This document shows, piece by piece, positions 45,103 through 53,842 of a stretch of DNA of 64,000 nucleotides. Both the position numbers and the translations under genes were made by a program. Location: positions 51,129 through 115,128 of the forward strand of contig NZ_LFYT02000011.1 of NCBI RefSeq assembly GCF_001270065.2. Direction: 5' to 3'. This DNA is from Limnohabitans planktonicus II-D5 (GTDB lineage: Bacteria > Pseudomonadota > Gammaproteobacteria > Burkholderiales > Burkholderiaceae_C). The notes under the pieces are model-generated. The model was not told the origin of the DNA, did not search any database, and saw nothing but the letters and a program-made list of their open reading frames with translations. The first letter of the stretch is position 1. Each line of letters opens with the position of its first letter.

Positions 45103-46032
45103 ATGAACACCCTCCCACACGCCCCACGACCCTGGGCACAATTGCTGGCCCAACACGCTCGCCAACGCCCCCAAGTCTTGCTGGGCTTGGGCATCGCCCT
45201 GACGGGCATATTGGTCTTGCTGCTGCAAGGCCAGGTCTGGCTGGCCCAGGCCACGCAACACGAGGTGGTGCGCTGGGCCTTGTGGGGTGGCAGCGCGGGC
45301 CTGGCCGCCACCACTCTCGGGGCTTTGCCCGCTGTTTTCCTGAAACGCCTGAAAGCCCAGCACGAAGACGCCATGCTGGGCATGGCGGCGGGCATGATGT
45401 TGGCCGCTGCGGCTTTTTCACTGCTGCTGCCCGGCATCGCAGCGGGCACCCAACTGACGGGCCATGCCTTCACAGGCGCAGGCCTGGTGGTACTGGGCAT
45501 GGGGCTGGGCGTCTTGCTCATGCTGGGGCTGGACGCATTCACGCCCCACGAACACGACAAAACCGGCCCCTGTGGCCCCGGGCATGAGCGCTGCCAGCGC
45601 GTGTGGTTGTTCGTGATGGCGGTGGCCATCCACAACCTGCCCGAAGGCATGGCCGTGGGGGTGGGGTTTGCGCAAGGCGACTTGTCGGTGGGCCTGCCAT
45701 TGGCCACAGCCATCGCCTTGCAAGACATCCCCGAAGGCCTGGCGGTGGCCATGACCTTGCGTGCCATCGGCACCCCAGCATGGAAGGCCGTGGGCATTGC
45801 CGCCCTGGGTGGTTTGCTCGAACCCATTGGTGCCCTCATCGGGGTCAGCTTGGTGGGCAACTCGGCGCTGGCTTATCCTGTGGGCTTGGGCTTGGCCGCC
45901 GGAGCCATGCTGTTTGTGGTCTCGCACGAAGTGATTCCCGAAACCCACCGCAACGGCCACCAAACCAGCGCCACCCTGGGCCTGATGGCAGGCTTTGCGC
46001 TCATGATGGTGCTTGACACCAGCTTGGGTTGA
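45103..46032 (+). CDS. ZIP-family metal transporter
   Basis: A 309-residue membrane protein with about eight helices. Metal-binding helices are AVAIHNLPEGMAVGVGFA and ATAIALQDIPEGLAVAM. A His-containing loop (HEHDKTGPCGPGHERC) precedes them, and FVVSHEVIPETHRNGH lies near the end. It imports zinc, iron or related divalent ions. It is followed 27 bp later by dps, fitting a metal-homeostasis pair. Confidence 0.88.
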   Translation: MNTLPHAPRPWAQLLAQHARQRPQVLLGLGIALTGILVLLLQGQVWLAQATQHEVVRWALWGGSAGLAATTLGALPAVFLKRLKAQHEDAMLGMAAGMMLAAAAFSLLLPGIAAGTQLTGHAFTGAGLVVLGMGLGVLLMLGLDAFTPHEHDKTGPCGPGHERCQRVWLFVMAVAIHNLPEGMAVGVGFAQGDLSVGLPLATAIALQDIPEGLAVAMTLRAIGTPAWKAVGIAALGGLLEPIGALIGVSLVGNSALAYPVGLGLAAGAMLFVVSHEVIPETHRNGHQTSATLGLMAGFALMMVLDTSLG

Positions 46033-46059
46033 CCCTTTTTTTAACCGCAAGGAAACACC

Positions 46060-46533
46060 ATGAAAATCGACATCGGCATCTCTGACTCGCACCGCCAGGC
46101 CATCACCGAGGGCTTGAGCCACTTGCTGGCCGACACCTACACGCTGTACATGACCACGCACAACTTCCACTGGAACGTGACGGGCCCCATGTTCAACAGC
46201 CTGCACGCCATGTTCATGCTGCAGTACACCGAGCTGTGGAACGCGGTGGACCCGATTGCCGAACGCATCCGTTCGCTGGGCCACCCGGCACCGGGCTCGT
46301 ATGCCCAGTTTGCCAAACTCAGCTCACTGCCCGACGCACCCGCCCTGCCCCCCAAGGCCCTGCAAATGGTGGCCATCCTGGCGCAGGGCCATGAGGCCGT
46401 GGCCCGCACCGCACGCGGTTTGTACGAGGTGGTCGAACAAGCCAAAGACGAGCCCAGCGCCGACTTGCTGACCCAGCGCATCGCCGTGCACGAGCAAACC
46501 GCCTGGATGCTGCGCAGCTTGCTGGAAGAGTGA
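46060..46533 (+). CDS. dps: Dps-family ferritin-like DNA/iron-storage protein
   Basis: A 157-residue four-helix protein. The ferroxidase site at the subunit interface is seen in THNFHWNVTGPMF and YTELWNAVDPIAERIRSLGHPAPG. Dps stores iron using H2O2 and protects DNA. It is probably co-transcribed with the ZIP gene. A clear AAGGA ribosome site precedes the ATG. Confidence 0.92.
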   Translation: MKIDIGISDSHRQAITEGLSHLLADTYTLYMTTHNFHWNVTGPMFNSLHAMFMLQYTELWNAVDPIAERIRSLGHPAPGSYAQFAKLSSLPDAPALPPKALQMVAILAQGHEAVARTARGLYEVVEQAKDEPSADLLTQRIAVHEQTAWMLRSLLEE

Positions 46534-46692
46534 AGCGCACAGGCCGGGGCAGCCAGCACCGGCCAGCGTGCCATGCAGCCGGGCGGTGTTCACACACGCA
46601 GCAACACCGATGCACCCCGGCAGCTCAGGGACAAGGTTGGACCGATAGGATGCACCTTCGGGTCGAAACACGACCGCCATGCAAGCCCTGCC

Positions 46693-47253
46693 GTGAAAAA
46701 CCCTGCACTTCCTGAACATCCTTCAAACAAGCTGTCGAGGCACATGGTGCGCGAACTGCGCTCCGACCACGCGGGCGAGACGGGCGCGGTCTACATCTAC
46801 AAAGGCATCACCGCCGTGGCCCTCTGGCGGCAAGACGCTGAGTTGCTGGCCTTTGCCCACCAGCACGGCGACACCGAAGCCGAGCACTTGCGCCTGCTTC
46901 AAGCATGGTTGCCCGCTTATCGCCCCAGCCGCTTGCTGCTGCCTTGGCGCATCGCGGGTTGGCTGACCGGGGCGCTGCCTGCGCTGTTTGGCCGCCAGGC
47001 CGTTTACGGCACCATCGCCGCTGTCGAAACCTATGTGGACATGCATTACCAGCAACAAATTGAGCACCTGCAGGTGCACGGTGGCCCCGAAGGCCTCTTG
47101 CCCTTGTTGCTGCGCTGCCAGGCCGATGAACAGCACCACCGCGACGAAGCCGCCGCCCTGGCTGGCACGCACAAGCCTTGGCTTTTGCGCCTTTGGTGCT
47201 CGGTGGTCGGCTCAGGATCGTCATTTGCGGTGGTGCTGGCGCGGCGTATTTGA
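46693..47253 (+). CDS. coq7: COQ7-type demethoxyubiquinone hydroxylase
   Basis: About 186 residues. The di-iron ligands are in ELRSDHAGETGAVYIYKG, GDTEAEHLRLL, VETYVDMHYQQQIEHL and ADEQHHRDEAA, the COQ7 arrangement that hydroxylates ring position 6 late in ubiquinone synthesis. The start is uncertain: GTG 46693 is used; ATG 46744 or a frame from 46573 are possible. It is followed directly by repeat array D. Confidence 0.85.
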   Translation: MKNPALPEHPSNKLSRHMVRELRSDHAGETGAVYIYKGITAVALWRQDAELLAFAHQHGDTEAEHLRLLQAWLPAYRPSRLLLPWRIAGWLTGALPALFGRQAVYGTIAAVETYVDMHYQQQIEHLQVHGGPEGLLPLLLRCQADEQHHRDEAAALAGTHKPWLLRLWCSVVGSGSSFAVVLARRI

Positions 47254-47272
47254 GTGTCCGGGCCTCCTGAAC

Positions 47273-47441
47273 CTATGGATTCGGCCCTGTGAAGTTTTCA
47301 ATGCGCAAAGATGTTGTAGGTCGGCGGTCGAAGACCCCGACAGGGGCTTGTGCCCAAACCCATCATGTCGGACTCTGCGAGTGGCGAGCTGCGAGATGAC
47401 TTTTCTCAAGCATTTCAACCTTCAACGTGCCGGATCAATGG
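47273..47441 (-). repeat. Cruciform repeat array D (1 unit)
   Basis: Bounded by CTATGGATTCGGCCCTGTGA and a right end finishing GTGCCGGATCAATGG. One unit has the two hairpins (GGTCGAAGACC and ACTCTGCGAGT on GTCGG/CCGAC stems), with a few decayed positions in its right half (GTGGCGAGCTGC). It ends 18 bp before the next ATG. Confidence 0.88.
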
Positions 47442-47459
47442 CTTGAAAGAATTTTCTAC

Positions 47460-48080
47460 ATGAGCACTTTTCAAAACCCCCAACAGACCTGGAACCAACG
47501 CTTTGCCGCTGAGCACTATGTGTTTGGCCAAGCGCCCAACGCCTATTTGCAATCACAAGCGGCGCACCTGTCGCCCGGCAATGCGCTGGCCGTGGCCGAT
47601 GGCGAGGGCCGCAACGGCGTCTGGCTGGCCCAGCAAGGCCTGCAGGTCGATGCCTTTGATTTTTCGGACAAGGCCATCCGCAAAGCCCAGGCCCTGGCCC
47701 AAAGCCGACAAGTGCAGGTCCATTGTGTCTGCAGCGACTGGCAGTCATTTGACTGGCGGCCAGCGCATTACGACAACGTGGTGGGCATCTTTTTCCAGTT
47801 CGCCACGCCCGAAGAGCGCGCCCCCCTGTTTGCGTGCATGCTGGACAGCCTCAAGCCCGGTGGCACCCTGATCATCCAGGGCTACACCCCGCGTCAACTG
47901 GACTTCAACACCGGCGGCCCCGGCAAACTGGCACACCTGTACGACGAAGCCCTGATGCTGGACGCCTTCAGCGAGCTGGACATCCTGGACCTGCGCACCT
48001 ATGAGGCCGAGATTGCCGAAGGCACGGGCCACCGGGGCATGTCGGGCTTGCTAGGTCTGACGGCGCGCAAAACGGTTTGA
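47460..48080 (+). CDS. Class I SAM-dependent methyltransferase (TehB/TPMT-like)
   Basis: A 206-residue enzyme. The SAM motif I is VADGEGRNGVWLAQQG, with DAFDFSDKAIRKAQ as motif II and VVGIFFQF and LKPGGTLIIQGY further on. These match small tellurite/thiopurine methyltransferase-like proteins. The ATG at 47460 follows the repeat element directly; an earlier GTG start would lie inside the repeat and is rejected. The substrate is unknown. Confidence 0.85.
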   Translation: MSTFQNPQQTWNQRFAAEHYVFGQAPNAYLQSQAAHLSPGNALAVADGEGRNGVWLAQQGLQVDAFDFSDKAIRKAQALAQSRQVQVHCVCSDWQSFDWRPAHYDNVVGIFFQFATPEERAPLFACMLDSLKPGGTLIIQGYTPRQLDFNTGGPGKLAHLYDEALMLDAFSELDILDLRTYEAEIAEGTGHRGMSGLLGLTARKTV

Positions 48081-48228
48081 GGGGTGATCCTTCTTGTCGG
48101 CTGAAGTCCACCATCCAAGCCTGACACAGCACATCTTGGCAACAAAACATGGACCTGGTCAGTCCTGGGCACACAAAGACCATCGCTAGAATGAATCACC
48201 GAGCCCGCCCAGACCAACAGAGGCCCCC

Positions 48229-49530
48229 ATGAACACCCTGCCCGTTGACGACCCTTTGCGCATTGAGCTGCACAACGAGGTCCACGCCCGACCCAGCGCT
48301 CGCATCCGCTTGCCGGCCTTCATTATCCTGGTCGGTGTGTTCAACAGCGGCGTCAGCCGCGAGCAGGAATGGGAGCACCTCAAGCGACTGCAGCCCGATT
48401 TGTTGTTCGAAGAGATTCAAGGTAACTTTGTTCGCCTGCGCCTGGGCGCATACACCCTCAAGTGGGAGCGGCACACCGAATTCACCCGCTACTCGCTGGT
48501 GCAAGCGCTGCCGCAAGGCGTGGACCTGGAGTCCCAAGACACCCATCTGCTGAGCCACTTGGCCTTGCCCGATGGTTGGCTGGCCACCATTCCCGGGCGG
48601 ACCTTCGCGGCCATTGAACTCATCATGCTGCACGATGATTTGAGCGAGTCTCAACAATCCTTGCGCAAAGCGCAGCAATGGTTTGGCGAGGACACGGTGG
48701 TGGCCTCGCGCATGGGCAACCCCGCGCACTCCCTGGTGGTGACCGACTTCCATTTGCGCCCCAGCGGCTTTGAGCGCATCTTGGTGCTGGCCCCCGAATC
48801 CACCAGCGACACACGGGGCGGGCGCATCTCGCAGCGCTTGCTGGAGTTGGAAACCTACCGCCTGATGGCCCTGCGCGGTTTGCCTGTGGCCAAAGCCGTG
48901 GGCGCGCAACTGGGTCTGGCCGATCGCGAACTGGCCGACATCACGGCCGCCTTGCAAAACAAGGCCGCACAAGACCAGACCATGCTTGACCGCCTGATCG
49001 GTCTGGCCGCCTCGGTCGAACTCATCACCGCCGAACACGCCTTTCGCTTTGCCGCCACCGCCGCCTACGACAAGCTGGTGCGCGAGCGCATCACCGAGCT
49101 GCGCGAGTCGCCCATCAGCGGCACCCAAACCATTGGTGAGTTCATGCAGCGGCGCTTGTCGCCCGCCATGGCGACAGTGGCCGCAACGGCGAAACGCCTG
49201 TCCGACCTGTCCGAGCGCATCAGCCGCACCAGCGCCTTGCTTCGCACGCGCGTGGACATCGCGACCGAAGAACAAAACAGCCAGTTGCTGGCCAAGCTCA
49301 CCAAAGGCCAAGAGCTGCAGCTGCGCCTGCAAACCACGGTGGAAGGCCTGTCGATCGCGGCCATCTCGTACTACGTCATCAGCCTCTTGCTCTACCTGGG
49401 CAAAGCCGCCAAAGCCGCCGGCCTGCCCATCCACCCCGAGATGGCGGCAGGCGCTTTCGTGCCCCTGGTGCTGTGGGTGGTGTGGCGCACCAACAAGCGC
49501 ATCCACGACAAGCTGCGCAGAGAGAACTGA
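48229..49530 (+). CDS. DUF3422 membrane-anchored protein
   Basis: A 433-residue protein. The first 200 residues begin LRIELHNEVHARPSARIRLP (the DUF3422 hallmark). The middle is helical and coiled-coil-like (RLSDLSERISRTSALLRTRV). Two C-terminal hydrophobic helices (ISYYVISLLLYLG and GAFVPLVLWVVW) anchor it with a basic tail. Function is unknown. It is a single gene with room for its own promoter. Confidence 0.87.
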   Translation: MNTLPVDDPLRIELHNEVHARPSARIRLPAFIILVGVFNSGVSREQEWEHLKRLQPDLLFEEIQGNFVRLRLGAYTLKWERHTEFTRYSLVQALPQGVDLESQDTHLLSHLALPDGWLATIPGRTFAAIELIMLHDDLSESQQSLRKAQQWFGEDTVVASRMGNPAHSLVVTDFHLRPSGFERILVLAPESTSDTRGGRISQRLLELETYRLMALRGLPVAKAVGAQLGLADRELADITAALQNKAAQDQTMLDRLIGLAASVELITAEHAFRFAATAAYDKLVRERITELRESPISGTQTIGEFMQRRLSPAMATVAATAKRLSDLSERISRTSALLRTRVDIATEEQNSQLLAKLTKGQELQLRLQTTVEGLSIAAISYYVISLLLYLGKAAKAAGLPIHPEMAAGAFVPLVLWVVWRTNKRIHDKLRREN

Positions 49531-49643
49531 GCCCGGGCGAATCAGCCACGTGACCTCGTCTTGCGGGGGCTCATGCTGATTCGATCAGTTCGACAAGCCC
49601 AGGCTTTGACAGCCCTGCAGGCTTCACAACGCGTTCAGCGGGA

Positions 49644-49724
49644 TCAGACCAAAGGCGCCAGCGCGGGCAGCAGGCCAAAGACCATTTCGTAGGCGATGTT
49701 CATCGCCAGCCAGATTTCATACAT
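49644..49724 (-). CDS. Putative 26-residue membrane peptide
   Basis: ATG 49724 has AGGGA seven bases upstream. The peptide begins MYEIWLAMNIAY and ends GLLPALAPLV, a single hydrophobic helix with three acidic residues. It lies in the 394-bp gap between DUF3422 and the thioredoxin-like gene, downstream of a truncated FNR-type remnant. No family is known to me. It could be a genuine small protein or a chance frame. Confidence 0.4.
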   Translation of the reverse strand: MYEIWLAMNIAYEMVFGLLPALAPLV

Positions 49725-49772
49725 GTGCGTTCCCTGATGGCTGCAAGTGTTTCGGCATTAGGCACCTTGAGT

Positions 49773-49862
49773 TCAAGTGGAAATGAGCACCATGTCGCGG
49801 ATGCCGCAGTTGCGGCAGTCCGAGGTGCCTTTCCAGGCCGAGTCAATCTGGATGGGAATCAT
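49773..49862 (-). pseudogene. N-terminal remnant of an FNR/CRP-type regulator
   Basis: A 29-codon frame, MIPIQIDSAWKGTSDC then RNCGIRDMVL, matches the start of FNR-like regulators with the CxxCxxR cluster, but stops immediately after. No cNMP-binding or helix-turn-helix parts follow. It looks like the stump left by a deletion. Confidence 0.5.
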
Positions 49863-49924
49863 GTTTTGAATCTGGGATGCGGACCGTGCCGCCAGCTGAC
49901 GCAGGATTCGCGTTTAAAGCGCCT

Positions 49925-50434
49925 TTAAAGCGCCTTTTGCCCCTGCGCCATGCGCTCTTCCAGGTAGGGGCCATAGAAGTCTGGCAGATACGCCCCTTCC
50001 ATGCGCTCGGCCACTTCTTTGCCGCCCGGGCCAAAAAACAGCAGCGTGGGCGTGATGGAGACTTTCCACAGGCGTGTGAGCTGGTCGTGGGTGGTGAGCT
50101 TGCCCGCAAAGTCGAGCAGGGGTTGGTTGTTGCGCATGTCCACCTGCACGATGACGGTGCCTGCACGCTGCATGGGCGAGAGGTGGCTTTGCCGGGCCTG
50201 GCGGCAAAACACGCACCCGTCCAGGCTGACCATGACGATCAGGGGCTGCTTGTTTTTGAGGGCCTGGGCCAGTTCGTCGGGCAGCGATTGCGCAGCAGGC
50301 AAAGTGGCTGCCGCAGCCTTGGGTGCCGCCACTTGGGCCATTGCAGGCAGCGCAGCCCATGACGCGCAGCCCCACAAAAGCCAGTCGCGGCGACGCAGGG
50401 CAAACAATGGAAATGAGCTGGGATGGGAGGCCAT
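49925..50434 (-). CDS. Thioredoxin-fold periplasmic protein (SoxW-like)
   Basis: A 169-residue protein. Its N-terminus (ALRRRDWLLWGCASWAALPAM) is a Tat-type signal. The redox site is SLDGCVFCRQAR (CVFC), and the cis-proline region reads SITPTLLFFGPGGKE. These proteins keep SoxY or other periplasmic thiols reduced. It diverges from the YeeE/YedE gene, which fits a sulfur role. A longer frame upstream overlaps the promoter and is not used. Confidence 0.82.
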   Translation of the reverse strand: MASHPSSFPLFALRRRDWLLWGCASWAALPAMAQVAAPKAAAATLPAAQSLPDELAQALKNKQPLIVMVSLDGCVFCRQARQSHLSPMQRAGTVIVQVDMRNNQPLLDFAGKLTTHDQLTRLWKVSITPTLLFFGPGGKEVAERMEGAYLPDFYGPYLEERMAQGQKAL

Positions 50435-50537
50435 GACTTGCGAACCGTGGACAATAGCGGGTTTTGCGTTGCGATGAATCGAACTGTACACGCAATGCAC
50501 TTTTATATAAGAAACCAGTGAATTATTGGAGTCATCC

Positions 50538-51602
50538 GTGAATCTCGCAAGCCTGCTCGAAACCTGGGGCGATTCAAATGTGCTGGCCATGACCGGCGCA
50601 TTGGTCGGTTTTATCTTTGGCCTGGCCGCTCAGCGCACCCGTTTTTGCGCCCGTGCCGCTGTGGTGGAGTGTTGCGAAGGCCGCGCTGGCGACCGCTTCA
50701 GCGTGTGGTGGCTGGCGTTTGGCGCTTGCTTGGTTGGCGTGCAGGCTCTGGTGTTGATGGGCTGGCTCAAGCCTTCGGCCTCGCGCTACATCGGCCCGGT
50801 AGGAAGCATTTCCGGGGCGGTGCTGGGCGGCTTGTTGTTTGGAGCCGGCATGATCTTGACGCGGGGTTGCGCCAGCCGTTTGCTGATTTTGTCGGCCAAT
50901 GGCAATTTGCGCGCCCTGCTTTCGGGTTTGGTGTTTGCGGTCACGGTGCAAGCGAGCATCGCCGGTTGGCTGGCGCCTGCCCGTCAAGCCATGAGCAATT
51001 GGTGGCCCATTGACGGTGGCCCTTCACGGGATTTGTTGCACATGTCGGGCTTAGGGCCTCATGGAGGTATGGGTCTGGCTGTGCTGGCCATGGCGCTTGG
51101 TTTGTATTTTTTCTTCAAAACCCACCAGCGCCGTTGGGGCCTGGCGCTGGGAGCGATCGCGGTTGGTTTGAGCATTGCTTTGGGCTGGGGCCTGACACAG
51201 GCCATCGCTTCGCAGTCGTTTGAGGCCGTGCAGATCCAGGGCCTGAGTTTCAGCAGTGCCTCGGCAGAGTTGCTGATGCGGGCCCTGTCCAGCAGCACAT
51301 CGCCCAGCTGGGGCTTTGATGCAGGCTTGATACCCGCCACTTTTGCAGGTTCCTTGCTCGGCGCTTTGGTGGGCGGTGATTTCAAGTTCGAGGGCTTCAA
51401 AACCGAAAACAAACTGGGCCACTACCTCACGGGTGCAGTGCTCATGGGTTTTGGGGCCGTGCTGGCTGGTGGCTGCACCGTGGGTGCGGGCATGACCGGG
51501 GGGTCGATCTTCTCGCTGACTGCCTGGCTGACCCTGATCGCCATTTGGCTGGGCGCAGGCTTGTCCTGGCGCATCCACCGCAGCATGGGCTGGCAAATCT
51601 GA
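50538..51602 (+). CDS. YeeE/YedE-family sulfur-compound transporter
   Basis: A 354-residue membrane protein with about nine helices. Each half carries the conserved cysteine motif of thiosulfate importers: FGAGMILTRGCASRL and GFGAVLAGGCTVGAGMTGG, plus RTRFCARAAV near the start. The start is GTG 50538 with GGAG six bases upstream. It probably moves thiosulfate or sulfur units across the inner membrane. It ends at a strong terminator. Confidence 0.87.
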   Translation: MNLASLLETWGDSNVLAMTGALVGFIFGLAAQRTRFCARAAVVECCEGRAGDRFSVWWLAFGACLVGVQALVLMGWLKPSASRYIGPVGSISGAVLGGLLFGAGMILTRGCASRLLILSANGNLRALLSGLVFAVTVQASIAGWLAPARQAMSNWWPIDGGPSRDLLHMSGLGPHGGMGLAVLAMALGLYFFFKTHQRRWGLALGAIAVGLSIALGWGLTQAIASQSFEAVQIQGLSFSSASAELLMRALSSSTSPSWGFDAGLIPATFAGSLLGALVGGDFKFEGFKTENKLGHYLTGAVLMGFGAVLAGGCTVGAGMTGGSIFSLTAWLTLIAIWLGAGLSWRIHRSMGWQI

Positions 51603-51633
51603 GCGTTTGCGCACACGCTGCTCTGAAAAAAAA

Positions 51634-51668
51634 ACGCCGCAGTCTGTGAGACTGCGGCGTTTTTTTCA
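51634..51668. terminator. Bidirectional terminator
   Basis: ACGCCGCAGTCT and AGACTGCGGCGT form a perfect stem with a GTG loop, flanked by A-run and T-run. It serves the YeeE/YedE gene and the convergent fccB. Confidence 0.92.
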
Positions 51669-51700
51669 TGCGCGTGGCTTGAAGCCACGCCTGTGGGACT

Positions 51701-52975
51701 TCAAGCCAGTGTGTCGGCCCAGATGTTTTGCGCCCAAGCCAAGGCATAAACCCCTTCGAGTTCATTGGCAGCGCTGGACACGCCACCCGAGCCGGGCACG
51801 GTCAGCATGGTTTTCTTTTCAGCGTCGTAGCGGTGCACGCTGGCCACATGCACCACGTCTTTGCTGCTGACGAAGCTGTAGCAGGTGTTGTTGTAAATGG
51901 GCATGGGGTTGACTTCTTTGCCCATCAACAAGGCGATGACCGCTGCCGCACAGGTCTTGCCGTGCTGGTTGGCCATGTGTCCCGACTTGGGCATGGCTGG
52001 CGCGATCTGGATCGAGTCGCCCAGAACGTGGACGTTTTTGGCGGCTTTGGATTCGAAGGTGAGGAAGTCCACTTCGCACCAGCGCTTGTTGGCCGTGGCC
52101 AAACCCGCGTTGACAGCGATGTCACCGGCTCGCATGTTGGGGATCACGTTGAGCACGCTGGCCTTGATGTCGTCGTTGAACTCGAACTTCAAGGTGTTGG
52201 TGGCCGCATCGACGTCGGTCACGTTGTGTTTGCCGCGGTATTCAACCATGCCTTTGTAACGCTCGGCCCAGGCTTTTTTGAACAAGGGGCCTTTGGACGT
52301 GACGTCTTCGTTGGCGTCCAGAATCAAGACCTTGCTCTTGGGCTTGGCCTTGCTGAAGTAGTCGGCCACCTGGCAGGCGCGCTCGTAAGGGCCCGGGGGG
52401 CAGCGGTAGGGGGCCAGCGGGATGGACATGGCGAACACGCCGCCGTCGGGCATGGCTTCGAGTTGCTTGCGCAGGGTGACGGTTTGGGTGCCCGCTTTCC
52501 AGGCGTGCATGACTTTGTCTTTGGCACCGTCCTTGTTCATGCCGGGCAGGCTTTCCCACATGAAGTCCACGCCGGGCGAGACGATCAGGCGGTCATAGGC
52601 CAACTCGGTGCCACCTGCCAGCTTGACGATACGCTTGTCAGCGTCGATGGTGTTGACGCGGTCCTTGATGATCTTGACGCCATGGCGCTTGGTCAGGTTG
52701 TCATAGGGCGTGGTGATGTCGGCAAGGGTCTTGCTGCCACCGATCACCAGGTTGGAGATGGGGCAGGAAATGAACGCATCGTTGGGCTCGACCAAGGTGA
52801 CCTGGATCTTGTGCTCAGACCACATGCGCAGGTATTTGGCGGCCGTGGCACCGGCGTAGCCCCCGCCAATGACCACCACCTTGGGGCCGCTGCCACCGCT
52901 GATGGAGGCACAACCCGAAACCAAACCCATGGCACCCAAAGCGGAGCCAGTCTGCAAAAAATGACGACGTTGCAT
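51701..52975 (-). CDS. fccB: Flavocytochrome c sulfide dehydrogenase, flavoprotein subunit
   Basis: A 424-residue periplasmic flavoprotein. The Tat signal is MQRRHFLQTGSALGAMG. FAD binding is by KVVVIGGGYAGATAAKYLR. Cysteines of the catalytic region lie in AFISCPISNLV and PYRCPPGPYERAC, and HGKTCAAAVIAL and NNTCYSF mark the C-terminal FCSD domain. It oxidises sulfide to sulfur or polysulfide and hands electrons to the cytochrome subunit encoded just upstream. The start at 52975 has AAGGA upstream; longer in-frame extension is not used. Confidence 0.9.
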   Translation of the reverse strand: MQRRHFLQTGSALGAMGLVSGCASISGGSGPKVVVIGGGYAGATAAKYLRMWSEHKIQVTLVEPNDAFISCPISNLVIGGSKTLADITTPYDNLTKRHGVKIIKDRVNTIDADKRIVKLAGGTELAYDRLIVSPGVDFMWESLPGMNKDGAKDKVMHAWKAGTQTVTLRKQLEAMPDGGVFAMSIPLAPYRCPPGPYERACQVADYFSKAKPKSKVLILDANEDVTSKGPLFKKAWAERYKGMVEYRGKHNVTDVDAATNTLKFEFNDDIKASVLNVIPNMRAGDIAVNAGLATANKRWCEVDFLTFESKAAKNVHVLGDSIQIAPAMPKSGHMANQHGKTCAAAVIALLMGKEVNPMPIYNNTCYSFVSSKDVVHVASVHRYDAEKKTMLTVPGSGGVSSAANELEGVYALAWAQNIWADTLA

Positions 52976-52986
52976 GGCAGTTTTCC

Positions 52987-53295
52987 TTAGTTCTTCTGGG
53001 CGGCAAAGTAGCCAGCGATGGCGGCAATCTGCTCGTCGGAATAGCCCTTGGCGAGCTGGTGCATGATGGTGGCCGCAGGCACGCGACCGGCTTTGAAGTC
53101 CAGCATTTTTTGCACCGTGACCTCTTTGGGCACACCGGCCAAAGAAATCATGCCCGGCTGAGCACGGCCATCGGTGCCGTGGCAGGCCGCACACGATGCA
53201 GCCCAGCTGCGCACATGCAGCGGATCGACCTGGGCTTGGGCCAGGCCGGACAGGGCGACCAAGGCGGCCGCTGTCAAAGCGTGTTGAATCTTCAT
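52987..53295 (-). CDS. fccA: Flavocytochrome c cytochrome subunit (monoheme)
   Basis: A 102-residue cytochrome with signal MKIQHALTAAALVALSGLAQ, heme site SCAACHGTDGRAQPG and a Met ligand candidate in ATIMHQLAKGYSD. It precedes fccB by 11 bp, as in SoxEF/FccAB pairs. Start ATG 53295 follows a GAGGA site. Confidence 0.88.
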   Translation of the reverse strand: MKIQHALTAAALVALSGLAQAQVDPLHVRSWAASCAACHGTDGRAQPGMISLAGVPKEVTVQKMLDFKAGRVPAATIMHQLAKGYSDEQIAAIAGYFAAQKN

Positions 53296-53346
53296 GGGTT
53301 TTCCTCGAAAAAAATCAGACGGGACGCTGGAAAGTCTCAATGCCCA

Positions 53347-53757
53347 TCAGGGGCGCAGATAAACAAATTTTTCATTGGCTTGCAGCTTGGCCACTTCGGC
53401 CACACCGGAGGGCACGACTTTGGCTTCCATCAGCAATTTGTCAGCCGATATTTTGCGCGACACCAACGTGTTGTTGCACACACGAAACTCCACGCCTTTG
53501 CCCACCAGATCACTGACGCTGCCAGAAAATGGCTGGCCCATCTGGTTGGTGGCACCGTCGAGCAAAAAATCGATACCCAAACCATGGGTGACGACCACGA
53601 TCTTGACAGTCGGATCAGCGGCCAAGTGGTTGCGGATGTTACCAATGGCACGCGAAGCCTGGGGTATGCCTTCGCTCAGGTGATAAACCACTTTGATTTC
53701 GGCCCAGGACAGGGCACATGCCAGCAAACCAGTAATCAGCAACAGATGACGTTTCAT
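53347..53757 (-). CDS. Exported DsrE-like protein
   Basis: A 136-residue protein: Sec signal MKRHLLLITGLLACALSWA, then KVVYHLSEGIPQASRAIGNI and KIVVVTHGLGIDFLLDGA, the DsrE/F-like fold, with a conserved cysteine in EFRVCNNTL. Such proteins bind sulfur in sulfide/thiosulfate clusters. An AAGGAG site is five bases before the ATG. It lies between the arsR gene and fccA. Confidence 0.82.
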   Translation of the reverse strand: MKRHLLLITGLLACALSWAEIKVVYHLSEGIPQASRAIGNIRNHLAADPTVKIVVVTHGLGIDFLLDGATNQMGQPFSGSVSDLVGKGVEFRVCNNTLVSRKISADKLLMEAKVVPSGVAEVAKLQANEKFVYLRP

Positions 53758-53842
53758 TCGTGACTCCTTATGGATGAATATTAGCCGGATCACAGTCCGA
53801 GGCATGCCCGTGAAAACCCGGCTCGAAACTGACGCCGTTCTT

